Part shown: piece by piece, positions 33,749-42,690 of the stretch
How positions within the stretch are numbered: position 1 is the first letter of the stretch
How the letters are laid out: every line of letters starts with the position of its first letter
Source: Hominilimicola fabiformis
GTDB taxonomy: Bacteria > Bacillota > Clostridia > UBA1381
Direction: 5' to 3'
DNA length: 64,000 nucleotides
Assembly: GCF_020687385.1 (NCBI RefSeq)
Contig: NZ_JAJEQM010000002.1
Coordinates: forward strand, 1-64,000
Notes under the pieces: model-generated
Database searches by the model: none
What the model saw: the letters and a program-made list of their open reading frames with translations, nothing else
What the model was told of the DNA's origin: nothing
Position numbers and translations under genes: made by a program

Positions 33749-35326
33749 ATGAAGAAAAAAATCATGGCGGCTGTTTTATGCACTTCGATGCTGATTCCGA
33801 CAGTGTGCGTCAATGCGGAAACAAGTGAAAGCGACATAAAAAGTGCTATAGAAAAAGCAATAGAATGGAAAGCTGATAAGGATAGTCCGTTTTACGGAAT
33901 CGGATCATACAGTTCTGATTTTTATATTATGGCTTTGAACCGAATGGGTAAAAACTATGATTACAGCAGATATTTGGCGGGCCTTGACGGAGTTGCGGCA
34001 GGTTACGGCGAAGAACATAATGCCTCGTCTATGCAAAGAACAGTGCTTGCAACGATAGCGTCGGGCGGTGATCCGAGAAATGTCGGCGGACGTGACTTGG
34101 TTGCGGACGGTATTTATTACAGAGATAATGTTTCACCACTCGGAAAAGAGGGTGTAAACGGATATTCGTGGGGACTTATTGCTCTTGATTCAAAGAGTTT
34201 TGAAACTCCTGAATGGGCATTGTCAAACAGAAACGATATACTTGCAGGGATATTGTCACATCAAAATACGAACGGCAGTTTTGATGACAGCGTGTACAGT
34301 ACCGCAGTTGCAGTTACGGCGCTTGCACCATATTACGAAACAAGCGGTGCGTATACGATAACGCAAAATCAGACGGGTTATGTGATTGATTTAAGCCCTA
34401 AAGATGCGGTTGAGGACGCACTTAATTATTTGTCGGCAGAACAGGACAAAGACGGTGATTGGGGTGACCTTGAATCAACGGCAATGACTGTTATCGCACT
34501 TGATACGTTGGGTGTTAATGCTGACAGTGACGGCAGATTTGTGGCTAAAAACGGCAGTGCGGTAGACGGCTTAATGCAGTATCAGCAAAAAGACGGTGGA
34601 TTTTCGACCGGTAAGGGAAAGAGTAACAGTGAGGCAACATCTTTGGCAGTGTGCGCACTTACAAGCCATTTGAGAAAGTTGCAGAATAAAGCGACATTCT
34701 TTAATTTTGACATAAATGATTCGGTTGTGTTTGAAACACCTGCACCGACGAAAGCACAATCTTCAAACAATACGTCAAATAAGACATCATCAAGTACATC
34801 AAAATCAAATACGACAACAAAGACAACTACGAAACCGAAAACAACAACAAAGCCTAAAACGACAACAAAACCAAAGACAACGACTAAGGTGACGGGAACA
34901 ATGAAACCGACAAAAACGGCTTCGCCTATGGAATCATCATCACCAAAGCCGTCCCTGACACCAAGACCGACAAAAAAGCCGGCACTTGTAGGACCGGTTG
35001 AGATGCCTGGACCAATGCCGTCATTTGAACCGAATGAAGCACTTCCGCAGGAAAAGGGACATCACGACAGAAAGAGCGGAGGAGCGGCAGTTGCGATTGT
35101 AAGCATAGTAGCGGTACTTTGCTTGGCGGCAATAGCGGTTGTATTGTATCTCGGTAAAACAAAGAAATTTGAGGGTAAAGGTATATTTAAGTATCTTGCA
35201 CCGAAAAAGAAAAAGAAGAACGAAATATATAAGGCAAAACAGCATAGAAGGACAGAACAACACAGACGTTATGAAGAACGTGAAAAGTTTAAAAAACGAC
35301 GTAAATTCGATAAGCGAAGAAGATAA
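33749..35326 (+). CDS. Surface protein with prenyltransferase/squalene-oxidase-like repeats
   Basis: 525 residues. After a signal peptide (to about 25, VNA-ET), residues about 28-320 form an alpha/alpha-toroid with repeat motifs such as GILSHQNTNGSFDD, YLSAEQDKDGDWGD and YQQKDGGFSTG, as in terpenoid-cyclase and intrinsic-factor-like folds. The catalytic DxDD of true cyclases is not visible, so a binding role is more likely. A Thr/Lys/Pro linker with PKTTTK repeats (about 350-420) leads to a membrane helix (about 445-468, AVAIVSIVAVLCLAAIAVVL) and a very basic cytoplasmic tail. There is no LPxTG. It is therefore membrane-anchored with the toroid outside. The ligand is unknown. Confidence 0.8.
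   Translation: MKKKIMAAVLCTSMLIPTVCVNAETSESDIKSAIEKAIEWKADKDSPFYGIGSYSSDFYIMALNRMGKNYDYSRYLAGLDGVAAGYGEEHNASSMQRTVLATIASGGDPRNVGGRDLVADGIYYRDNVSPLGKEGVNGYSWGLIALDSKSFETPEWALSNRNDILAGILSHQNTNGSFDDSVYSTAVAVTALAPYYETSGAYTITQNQTGYVIDLSPKDAVEDALNYLSAEQDKDGDWGDLESTAMTVIALDTLGVNADSDGRFVAKNGSAVDGLMQYQQKDGGFSTGKGKSNSEATSLAVCALTSHLRKLQNKATFFNFDINDSVVFETPAPTKAQSSNNTSNKTSSSTSKSNTTTKTTTKPKTTTKPKTTTKPKTTTKVTGTMKPTKTASPMESSSPKPSLTPRPTKKPALVGPVEMPGPMPSFEPNEALPQEKGHHDRKSGGAAVAIVSIVAVLCLAAIAVVLYLGKTKKFEGKGIFKYLAPKKKKKNEIYKAKQHRRTEQHRRYEEREKFKKRRKFDKRRR
34814..34888 (+). repeat. Tandem 18-bp coding repeat (PKTTTK linker)
   Basis: About four copies of an 18-bp unit encoding PKTTTK. It forms the extended wall-spanning linker of the surface protein and is probably length-variable. 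Confidence 0.7.
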
Positions 35327-35327
35327 A

Positions 35328-35361
35328 TAAAAGGTGACTGCATTTTTGCAGTCACCTTTTA
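35328..35361. terminator. Bidirectional terminator (surface gene / spoVT)
   Basis: AAAAGGTGACTGC pairs with GCAGTCACCTTTT around an ATTTTT loop. Confidence 0.88.
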
Positions 35362-35378
35362 CATTGCAGACAACCTTT

Positions 35379-35915
35379 TCAGCCTTCCATATGCTTGCCT
35401 AAAAAGCCGGCGGCGGATTCTGCTAATTTTTCTTCAACTTCAGACGCAGTTTCACCATCTTTTAAAATGAATAAAACAGAGCCGATCGTGTCACCCTCCG
35501 ATACTATCGGAACAACAACGCCCGCGTTGTATTTTTCAACACCGTCAGCGACTGAAACAGGTTTGCCGTCTTTGTAGCTTACAATGATTTTTTCGTTCAT
35601 TACATTTTCAAGCTCACTGCTTACAGGCTTTTCGATAAGCTCTTTCTTCGGTAATCCCGATACTGCAATGACATTGTCACGGTCGGTTATACAAGCACCG
35701 TGTCCGCTTGCTTTGGCAAGTGTTTCAACATAATTTGCGGCAAAGTCACCAAGCTCGCCGATTGGGGAGTATTTTTTGAAAATAACCTCACCGTCTTTTT
35801 CTGTATAAATTTCAAGAGGATCGCCCTCTCTGATTCGCATAGTGCGTCGTATTTCCTTTGGAATAACAACTCTTCCGAGATCATCTATTCTTCTTACAAT
35901 TCCTGTTGCTTTCAT
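35379..35915 (-). CDS. spoVT: Stage V sporulation regulator SpoVT
   Basis: 178 residues, the normal length. An N-terminal AbrB/SpoVT swapped-hairpin DNA-binding domain (1-50: TGIVRRIDDLGRVVIPKEIR) is followed by a GAF-like domain (about 55-178: SGHGACITDRDNVIAVSGLP). In Bacillus SpoVT modulates sigma-G genes in the forespore. The GAF part distinguishes it from AbrB, which lacks it. GGAGG lies about 8 nt before the ATG. It is monocistronic by layout. No sigma-G promoter could be assigned with confidence. Confidence 0.95.
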   Translation of the reverse strand: MKATGIVRRIDDLGRVVIPKEIRRTMRIREGDPLEIYTEKDGEVIFKKYSPIGELGDFAANYVETLAKASGHGACITDRDNVIAVSGLPKKELIEKPVSSELENVMNEKIIVSYKDGKPVSVADGVEKYNAGVVVPIVSEGDTIGSVLFILKDGETASEVEEKLAESAAGFLGKHMEG

Positions 35916-36049
35916 CGCTTTTCCTCCAAAATAAATTTATATTTGTGTTAAATATTATTTGCATTGTTTTTTTGATTTATCCATAATTGATAAAAAAAAC
36001 AAAAATTTTGGAGTTTTAAAAATTAATGTGTAATATTGCCACTGCTGTA

Positions 36050-36135
36050 TGACCATTGAGGTGAGCAGTCGTGAAACGGCAGAGGGGTGGCAAATGAGCA
36101 AAATAAAAGGGCGACCATTGGTCGCCCCTACGAAA
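36050..36135. repeat. Single diverged copy of a dispersed hairpin repeat
   Basis: The segment with GTGGCAAATGAG followed by GGGCGACCATTGGTCGCCCC matches the unit junction of the tandem array at 49187-49590, in the same orientation but shortened. Confidence 0.6.
36105..36127 (-). terminator. Terminator of the gatCAB-aspS operon (within the dispersed repeat)
   Basis: On the minus strand GGGCGACC-AAT-GGTCGCCC is followed by TTTTATTTT, 30 nt past the aspS stop. The hairpin belongs to the repeat family. Confidence 0.75.
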
Positions 36136-36156
36136 GTACATTAAATAATCATATCA

Positions 36157-37467
36157 TCACGGATCAAGGTGGTGAATATCTCTTGGGAACAAGCTTGCCT
36201 CACGGATATTTGCAAGACCAAGCATTTTCATAACGACACGTTCAAGACCGATACCAAGTCCGCCGTGCGGTGGCATACCGTACTTAAATATATCGGTATA
36301 TGCACCGAGGTCGCCCTCCTCCATATGATAACGTTTCATTTTTTCAAGAAGTTCGTTATAATCGTGTATTCTCTGACCGCCTGTTGTGATTTCAAGACCT
36401 CTGAAAAGCAAGTCAAAACTTTCGGCAAGTTTAGGGTCGTCTGCCGAATCCATTGCATAGAACGGACGTTTTAATCCCGGGAACTTTTCAACGAATATAA
36501 ATTCACTGTCATAATTCTCTTTTGCGTATTCGCACAATTTAACTTCATCTGTAGGATCAAGGTCAAATTGATTATGTGACTTGCCGAGAATATCAAGTGC
36601 CTCAAAGAATGTTACCGAAGGGATTTCATTGATAACAGGCAATGTTGCACCCAAAAGCTCCAACTCGTCACTGTAATGTTTCGGCAAATACTCAACAACA
36701 TATTTAAGCATAGCCGTTTCCATAGCCATAACATCATGCATATCGTTGATAAATCCTATTTCAAAATCAAGTCCGATATATTCGTTCAAATGACGTGTAG
36801 AGTTGTGTTTTTCGGCTCTGTAAACAGGAGCAATTTCAAACACTCTGTCAAAGAATGCTACGCAAGTCTGTTTGTAGAACTGCGGACTTTGTGCAAGATA
36901 TGCGTCTTTATCAAAGTATTTCAATTTGAATATATTAGCACCGCCCTCAGCACCTGCCGCAACGATTTTGGGTGAATGTATTTCGGTAAAGTTATTGTTT
37001 AACATAAATTCACGAAATGCCGACACAACGCCCTCTGCAATTTTAAATACCGCTCTCTGTTCAGGGTGACGAAGTGCGACACTTCTGTGTGCCATTGAAG
37101 TTTCGATTGAACAGCCAAGCTTTTTGCTTGAAACGTGAAGAGGGTATTCCTCTGCGGGTTTTGAAAGTATTTCAAACGAAGAAAGAGTTATTTCATAGCC
37201 GTGATTAGCACGTTTTTCTTCTTTTACGTCACCTGTGATTTTGATATAAGCACCCTCACAAAGTGAGTTAAAATCGCCTGTACATTTATCCTTTGAATAA
37301 ACGGATTGAAGAATATATCTTCCCGTACGAAGTATTACAAATGAGAAACCGCTCATTTTTCTAAGCTTATGCACGCAAGCACAAAAGCTTATTGAACCGC
37401 CGACAGCTTTTTGCAAATCGTCAAGAGTGATTTCGCTTATAAGCTGTGAACCATCTATTTTCTGCAT
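36157..37467 (-). CDS. aspS: Aspartyl-tRNA synthetase, archaeal-type (probably non-discriminating)
   Basis: 436 residues. The short form lacks the bacterial GAD insertion and so resembles archaeal-type AspRS2 enzymes. An OB-fold anticodon-binding domain (about 15-105) is followed by the class II core with motif 2 (APVYRAEKHNSTRHLNEYIG) and motif 3 (GLGIGLERVVM). Such enzymes charge both tRNA-Asp and tRNA-Asn with aspartate. It is the last gene of gatC-gatA-gatB-aspS, with 13 nt after gatB. The context supports a transamidation operon for Asn-tRNA, as described for the second AspRS of Clostridium acetobutylicum. Confidence 0.9.
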   Translation of the reverse strand: MQKIDGSQLISEITLDDLQKAVGGSISFCACVHKLRKMSGFSFVILRTGRYILQSVYSKDKCTGDFNSLCEGAYIKITGDVKEEKRANHGYEITLSSFEILSKPAEEYPLHVSSKKLGCSIETSMAHRSVALRHPEQRAVFKIAEGVVSAFREFMLNNNFTEIHSPKIVAAGAEGGANIFKLKYFDKDAYLAQSPQFYKQTCVAFFDRVFEIAPVYRAEKHNSTRHLNEYIGLDFEIGFINDMHDVMAMETAMLKYVVEYLPKHYSDELELLGATLPVINEIPSVTFFEALDILGKSHNQFDLDPTDEVKLCEYAKENYDSEFIFVEKFPGLKRPFYAMDSADDPKLAESFDLLFRGLEITTGGQRIHDYNELLEKMKRYHMEEGDLGAYTDIFKYGMPPHGGLGIGLERVVMKMLGLANIREASLFPRDIHHLDP

Positions 37468-37480
37468 ATTAATTCCACCT

Positions 37481-38899
37481 TTATTTTAATTTTTCAGTCA
37501 ATAAGTCCTTAGCAAGTTTAGGGTTTGCACCTTTACCCGCTGTGCGTACCACTTGTCCCATAAGAAAACCGAAAATCTTTTGATTACCGTTTTTGTAGCT
37601 TTCAACACTGTCTGCGTTTTCAGCTATAATTTTATCAATAATTTCTTCAAGCCCCGATGTGTCATTGTCCATAATAAAGCCGTTTTCTTTGGCAATATCA
37701 ATAGGCTTACCGCCGTTATTGAACATAATCTTCAAAATATCCTTAGCGGCATTTTTGGAAACAACGCCGTCTGTTGACATTTTAACGAGTTCTGCCAAAT
37801 CGGCAGGGGAGAATGTTACATCTGAAATAGTCTTTTCGGAATCGTTAAGGTTTCTGTTAAGTTCAACAAGCATTAGATTAGAAATTTGTTTGTAGTCCGG
37901 ATTTATTTTTACAGACTCATCGTAAAAATCTGAAAATTCCTTGCTTGATATAATAAGATTAGCGTCATCTGTCGGAAGTCCGTACTTTTCTGTATAACGT
38001 ACAAAACGGTCTTGTGGCATTTCAGGCATTGACTTTCTTATCTCCTCAATGTCTTCGTCCGATAGGAATACCGGAGGAATATCCGGCTCAGGGAAGTAAC
38101 GATAATCGTGTGCGTCCTCTTTTGAACGTAATGCCTTTGTATCGCCGTGGTTGTCGTTGTAACGTCTTGTTTCCTGAATAACAGTACCGCCGTTATCAAG
38201 AATTTCCGCTTGACGGTTTATTTCATATTCAATCGCACGACCGATTGCTTTTAATGAGTTCAGATTTTTAAGCTCGGCACGGGTACCGAATTCGGTTGAG
38301 CCGACAGGCATAATTGAAATATTAACGTCAACACGCATTGAGCCTTGCTCCATTTTTGCGTCACACACGCCTGCATACTTTAAACGCAAAGCAAGTTTTT
38401 CAACAAAGTCTTGAACTTCTTCGATTGAACGGAAGTCCGGCTCTGTTACGATTTCAATAAGCGGTACACCGCAACGGTTATAGTCAGCCATTGAAATGCC
38501 CTCATAATCGTCATGCACAAGCTTACCCGCGTCCTCCTCAATGTGAATGTGGTTAATTCTGATGTCCTTACCGCCTGTGACGGTTATATAACCGCCTGTA
38601 CAGATCGGGTGGTCAAATTGTGTTATCTGATATGCTTTAGGCAAGTCGGGATAAAAATAATTCTTTCTGTCGAATGCACTGTAATTATTTACGGTACAGT
38701 CAAGTGCAAAACCTGCCTTTGCGGCAAGCCTTACCGCACCTTGATTTAAAAGGGGAAGTGTACCCGGAAGTCCCGAACATCTTGGACATACACGAGTGTT
38801 TTCGCTGCCGCCGAATTCATTCTGACAAGTACAGAATACTTTTGAATCTGTCAATAATTCCGCGTGAATTTCAAGTCCTATTACGGGTTGGTATCTCAT
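37481..38899 (-). CDS. gatB: Asp/Glu-tRNA amidotransferase subunit B
   Basis: 472 residues, full length. GatB binds the mischarged tRNA and activates its Asp or Glu side chain for amidation. Signatures include PVIGLEIHAELLTDSKVFC at the start, the zinc-site Cys residues (CTCQNEFG, CPRCSGLPG), and SMRVDVNISI. The tail domain (about 325-472) with KDILKIMFNNG contacts the tRNA. The start codon overlaps the gatA stop by 4 nt, giving translational coupling. Confidence 0.96.
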   Translation of the reverse strand: MRYQPVIGLEIHAELLTDSKVFCTCQNEFGGSENTRVCPRCSGLPGTLPLLNQGAVRLAAKAGFALDCTVNNYSAFDRKNYFYPDLPKAYQITQFDHPICTGGYITVTGGKDIRINHIHIEEDAGKLVHDDYEGISMADYNRCGVPLIEIVTEPDFRSIEEVQDFVEKLALRLKYAGVCDAKMEQGSMRVDVNISIMPVGSTEFGTRAELKNLNSLKAIGRAIEYEINRQAEILDNGGTVIQETRRYNDNHGDTKALRSKEDAHDYRYFPEPDIPPVFLSDEDIEEIRKSMPEMPQDRFVRYTEKYGLPTDDANLIISSKEFSDFYDESVKINPDYKQISNLMLVELNRNLNDSEKTISDVTFSPADLAELVKMSTDGVVSKNAAKDILKIMFNNGGKPIDIAKENGFIMDNDTSGLEEIIDKIIAENADSVESYKNGNQKIFGFLMGQVVRTAGKGANPKLAKDLLTEKLK

Positions 38900-40341
38900 A
38901 GTACAATCTCCTTTCGTTCAAAGTCTTTTTCAAATCTGTCGCATACTGCGATGATTGTCTTTTCGTCAAATGCTTTTCCGATAAGGCTCATACCGATAGG
39001 CAAACCTTTTGAATCGTAACCGCAGGTTGTAGAAATTGCGGGAAGTCCGGCAATGTTTACCGTTACTGTATAAATATCGGCAAGATACATTTTAACGGGA
39101 TCGTTTTCCTGTTCACCGATTTTATAAGCCGTAGTCGGTGCGGTCGGTGTAAGCATAACATCGCACTTGCTGAATATATCGGCATATTCGTTTCTTATTT
39201 GCGTTCTTATACGCGTTGCGTTTTTATAATATGCGTCATAGTAACCCGAACATAGTGCGTAGTTGCCAAGCATAATTCTTCTTTTAACCTCTTGACCGAA
39301 TCCTTCACGGCGTGAATTTTTAATAAGGTCGTTAAAGTCTTCGCCAAGACCGCTTCTAAGACCGTATTTGATACCGTCAAAACGTGAAAGGTTGCTTGCC
39401 GCCTCGGCTGATGAAATTAGGTAGTAAGCCGAAACCGCATATTCAAGACTCGGAAGTGAAACGTCAACTATTTCACAGCCAAGTTTTTTGTAATATTCAA
39501 CGGCATTTAAAACAGCCGTTTTAACTTCGTCATTTAGACCGTCACCGAAAAATTCTTTCGGTACACCGATTTTTAATTTGCTTACATCACTTCCGATAAG
39601 TGAATTATAGTTGCCCTCTGATTTTTTGCTTGATGTGGCGTCATTTTCATCATAGCCGTAAATGCCCTCAAGCATATAGCCTGTGTCTTCGGCAGACTTT
39701 GCGATAACGCCGATTTGGTCAAGTGAAGATGCGAATGCGATAAGTCCCCATCTTGAAACAGTGCCGTATGTCGGTTTAAGACCTGTAACACCGCAGAATG
39801 AAGCAGGCTGACGAACAGAACCGCCTGTATCCGAACCGAGTGCAGCGGCACAAAGGTCGGCACTTACGCTTGCTGCGGCACCGCCGGAAGAACCGCCTGT
39901 AACACGAGTTAAGTCGTAAGGGTTTTTAACACCGCCGAAATATGATGTTTGAGATGAACCGCCCATTGCAAATTCGTCCATATTTGTTTTGCCGAGCATA
40001 ACGATGTTGTCTTTCTTTAATTTTTCCATTACCGTTGCGTTATACGGAGGAATGAAGTCATCAAGCATATGTGATGCACAGGTTGTCTTGACACCGAGTG
40101 TACATATGTTATCTTTAACCGAAATAGGCAATCCCGTAAATGCACCGCTGTTGCCACTGTCGATAACTTCCTGTGCTTTCTTTGCGTCCGCAAGTGCGTT
40201 TTCTTTGCACACTGTTATATAACTGTTTATTTCTTTATCTGAATTTTCTATTCTGTCAAGATATTGCTCGGTAAGTTCAACCGCACTGATCTCCTTACTG
40301 TCAAGCATTTCTCTCAGTTTTTTTAAAGCCACGTTAATCAA
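38896..40341 (-). CDS. gatA: Asp/Glu-tRNA amidotransferase subunit A
   Basis: 481 residues. GatA is the amidase that releases ammonia from glutamine and channels it to GatB. The Ser-cisSer-Lys triad is present: Lys in LPISVKDNI, and the serines in TGGSSGGAAASVSADL and GSDTGGSVRQPASF. A C-terminal region with LPAISTTCGYDSKGLPIGM is typical of the family. It lies between gatC (17 nt upstream) and gatB (4-nt overlap). Confidence 0.97.
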   Translation of the reverse strand: MINVALKKLREMLDSKEISAVELTEQYLDRIENSDKEINSYITVCKENALADAKKAQEVIDSGNSGAFTGLPISVKDNICTLGVKTTCASHMLDDFIPPYNATVMEKLKKDNIVMLGKTNMDEFAMGGSSQTSYFGGVKNPYDLTRVTGGSSGGAAASVSADLCAAALGSDTGGSVRQPASFCGVTGLKPTYGTVSRWGLIAFASSLDQIGVIAKSAEDTGYMLEGIYGYDENDATSSKKSEGNYNSLIGSDVSKLKIGVPKEFFGDGLNDEVKTAVLNAVEYYKKLGCEIVDVSLPSLEYAVSAYYLISSAEAASNLSRFDGIKYGLRSGLGEDFNDLIKNSRREGFGQEVKRRIMLGNYALCSGYYDAYYKNATRIRTQIRNEYADIFSKCDVMLTPTAPTTAYKIGEQENDPVKMYLADIYTVTVNIAGLPAISTTCGYDSKGLPIGMSLIGKAFDEKTIIAVCDRFEKDFERKEIVL

Positions 40342-40358
40342 ATCCTTTCTCTTGACTG

Positions 40359-40637
40359 TTAAACTACTTTAGGAACTACGAAACTGTTATTTTTAACATT
40401 CTTCGCATTCTTAACAATTTCTTCGGTAGGGTACGAATTTCGATGTTCGTCCGCCCTTAAATCTTTATAGTCAACCGCATCAAGTGCATAGGCAGGCTTT
40501 GATGTATCAAATTCACATACTTTATCCATGATAGCTATGATATTTGTCATATCAGCCGTCATTTGTTCAAGCTCTTCATCTGTAAATTCAAGCTTTGAAA
40601 GCTCTGCAAGGTGCTTTGTCAAATCTGAGTTAAACAT
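40359..40637 (-). CDS. gatC: Asp/Glu-tRNA amidotransferase subunit C
   Basis: 92 residues. GatC is a small helical protein that wraps the GatA-GatB interface and stabilises the complex. Family motifs are HLAELSKLEFTDEELEQM, an Asn-Ile-Ile-Ala segment (TNIIAIMDKVCEF) and a DxxRxDE element (LRADEHRNSYP). I chose the ATG at 40637 with GGAG 7 nt upstream. A longer frame to 40733 would add a hydrophobic stretch unlike any GatC and would cross a terminator-like hairpin. First gene of the operon. Confidence 0.92.
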   Translation of the reverse strand: MFNSDLTKHLAELSKLEFTDEELEQMTADMTNIIAIMDKVCEFDTSKPAYALDAVDYKDLRADEHRNSYPTEEIVKNAKNVKNNSFVVPKVV

Positions 40638-40665
40638 ATCAATTCTCCGTTCTTTAAATATTTTG

Positions 40666-40695
40666 TTTTTGTATAATGTTTTTATTATACAAAAA
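40666..40695. promoter_or_regulatory. Perfect 12-bp inverted repeat upstream of gatC
   Basis: TTTTTGTATAAT and ATTATACAAAAA flank a 6-nt spacer. On the minus strand the repeat contains TATAAT at 40689-40684, a possible gatC -10, so it may be an operator or part of the promoter. Confidence 0.4.
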
Positions 40696-40733
40696 AAGAC
40701 GTAATATAACAGAGCTTTCGCTCTGTTATACAA
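40690..40733 (-). terminator. Bulged terminator hairpin between the VanW gene and gatC
   Basis: On the minus strand AAAGACGT-TGT-ATAACAGAGC pairs with GCTCTGTTAT-ATT-ACGTCTTT, with 3-nt internal loops, followed by a run of T. Confidence 0.75.
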
Positions 40734-40841
40734 CGTCTTTGCTGTAAGACTAATATTATAATACCATAATTTAAAAATGTTTGCAAGGGGTAAAATGAAA
40801 AAATATTAAGTTTTATATTATTTTCATTTATGCAATTTGCA

Positions 40842-42659
40842 TTATGGCTCGTGCGGCATATATGTACTTGTATTAAGTGTATCGGTTGAGATAAGCTCAC
40901 CGTTGACATATACATATCTTGTTGAATGAACAACGGTATTTTTGCCGGAAGTTGAAGAAGTGTTTGAAATTTTAACTTCTCTGTGAGGTTCCCAATCAGT
41001 ACCGATAATGCTTACAGTGATTGTCGCACCGCTTGTGTAAGCCGAAACTTTAATCGGATAGTCGGTGTTGTTTTTAAATTTGAAATCAACTCCGCCGTCC
41101 GAAACGGTTGCGTCCTGACCGAGCGGAATATAACCTACGGTCATCATATGGTTAAGACGTTCAACAATTGAAAGGTCGGCATACAATACCGCCGAATAAA
41201 GAGTACTGCTGACTTGACAAGTACCGCCGCCGATACCGTCAACGCTCTTGCCGTCAACGTATTCTTTTGCGGTAGAGAAACCGTTTTCGATTGTGCGGTG
41301 ACCGACTGTGTCGTTGAATGAGAATACATCACCCGGTGCAATTACTTTGCCGTTTATAAGGCTTGCCGCTCTTGCAACGTTGGCACATCTGTTTGCGGTC
41401 GAACTGCCGTATGATGTTGAATAACTGCTCAATGTTGCCGAAAATAATTTTTCTCTTAATGTGTTTTCGTCAACGGTCGGATATGAAACGTAGAACGGCA
41501 ATGTGACAGGTTCACAGCCTTCGTATACATTTCCTATAATTGCTGCAGCCTCATCTTTATTTATGTAACGTCCCGTATCGCCTGCGACTATGTTTACATC
41601 ATTTCCGTTGACTTCGTATCTTGCGTCTGTCGGGTCTTTGTATACAAGTGCGTCAAGTGATTCGACAGTCATTTCGTCCGGTGGGGCAGAAGCGAATGTT
41701 ACCGCGATGTTATTAAAAATTTCATTGCTAAGAGCGGTAATAACTTCTTGCTCGGCGGTTGATGGGTCTAAATTATAACCTGTCTTACCGGAATATATTG
41801 TAAGCGTACCGTCATCGTTAAATTCAACGTAATGCTGTTTTCTTTCACCAAGTGCAATGTTACCGAATTCGTTAAGCTTTGCGTCAAGCTGTTCGGTATC
41901 GACTTGTACGGCAGGAACGATTACGTGCGGTTTGAACATAAGTTCAATAGCGGCAAGTGCATTTTTAAATGTGCTGTCCGATTTGCAGTAATCGAAAGCT
42001 TTTTTTGCGGTATCTTCCGCAACGGCTGTAAGTCCTATGTCTGAGCCGTTTATTTCGTATGTCTGACCGTTTGAAGTCAATGTGATTGCAGCATCCTGTA
42101 AAAGATATGTTGCGTTTATTGAATCAAGTGCCTCGTCATATGTAAGACCGCCAACGTCCAACTGCTCTATGTACACATTTTTCATAACCTTATCTTCTTC
42201 TATAGTAGAAAGGGAATATATGAAAAATGCAATGAAAGTACAAATCAGTACGATAACTGCGATTAAAGCGGGAACAGCCGCTTTTTTTAATCCTGCTTTT
42301 ATTTTTTTTGTAAGTTCAGCTTTTCTCTGTTCTTTTTCAATATCTGTTTCTGTATCGTCGTCTGCATTGTCGTCTTGCTCAGACGGAGATGTTTCGTCAT
42401 TTTCTTCGGTAGAAATTGCAAAATCGTCTTCCTCATCGTCAAAACTGTAATTATCGGCTATTTCTTCTTCACTGATTGTATTGGGAACATCAGACTCGTT
42501 ATTTTCCGTCAATTCGCTTTCGGAAACATTTTCTTCACTGACAGGAGTAACATCTGTTTCTTCTGTATCATTTGTTTCTGTATTTTCGGAATTTTGCATT
42601 ACATCGTTTGCGTCATTTTCGTTTAGAATTTTCTTATTCTCGTTGTTATTTTCCTGCAT
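40842..42659 (-). CDS. VanW-family protein with cytoplasmic acidic domain
   Basis: 605 residues. A very acidic, Asn/Glu-rich cytoplasmic part (about 1-108) and a membrane helix (about 118-142, AVPALIAVIVLICTFIAFFIY) precede two peptidoglycan-binding-4-like modules (about 150-395: YIEQLDVGGLTYDEALDSI) and the VanW domain (about 410-540: RCANVARAASLINGKVIAPG, SFNDTVGHRTIENGF, GGGTCQVSSTLYSA). YoaR/VanW proteins act at the cell wall, but their reaction is unknown; the conserved Cys lies in GTCQVSST. A short beta tail ends the protein. It follows the YkgJ-type gene with a 31-nt gap, so the two may be co-transcribed. Confidence 0.9.
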   Translation of the reverse strand: MQENNNENKKILNENDANDVMQNSENTETNDTEETDVTPVSEENVSESELTENNESDVPNTISEEEIADNYSFDDEEDDFAISTEENDETSPSEQDDNADDDTETDIEKEQRKAELTKKIKAGLKKAAVPALIAVIVLICTFIAFFIYSLSTIEEDKVMKNVYIEQLDVGGLTYDEALDSINATYLLQDAAITLTSNGQTYEINGSDIGLTAVAEDTAKKAFDYCKSDSTFKNALAAIELMFKPHVIVPAVQVDTEQLDAKLNEFGNIALGERKQHYVEFNDDGTLTIYSGKTGYNLDPSTAEQEVITALSNEIFNNIAVTFASAPPDEMTVESLDALVYKDPTDARYEVNGNDVNIVAGDTGRYINKDEAAAIIGNVYEGCEPVTLPFYVSYPTVDENTLREKLFSATLSSYSTSYGSSTANRCANVARAASLINGKVIAPGDVFSFNDTVGHRTIENGFSTAKEYVDGKSVDGIGGGTCQVSSTLYSAVLYADLSIVERLNHMMTVGYIPLGQDATVSDGGVDFKFKNNTDYPIKVSAYTSGATITVSIIGTDWEPHREVKISNTSSTSGKNTVVHSTRYVYVNGELISTDTLNTSTYMPHEP

Positions 42660-42690
42660 TACAATTATATCCTTTCTGAATACTGTTTAA

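Noticed and set aside
34814-34888. Short tandem repeat considered as a CRISPR-like array
   Set aside because: 18-bp coding repeats in frame with no spacers. They encode a Thr/Lys/Pro linker. No CRISPR array or cas gene was seen anywhere in the window.
40638-40733. Longer N-terminus for gatC
   Set aside because: It would add a hydrophobic stretch not found in GatC and would translate through a terminator hairpin.
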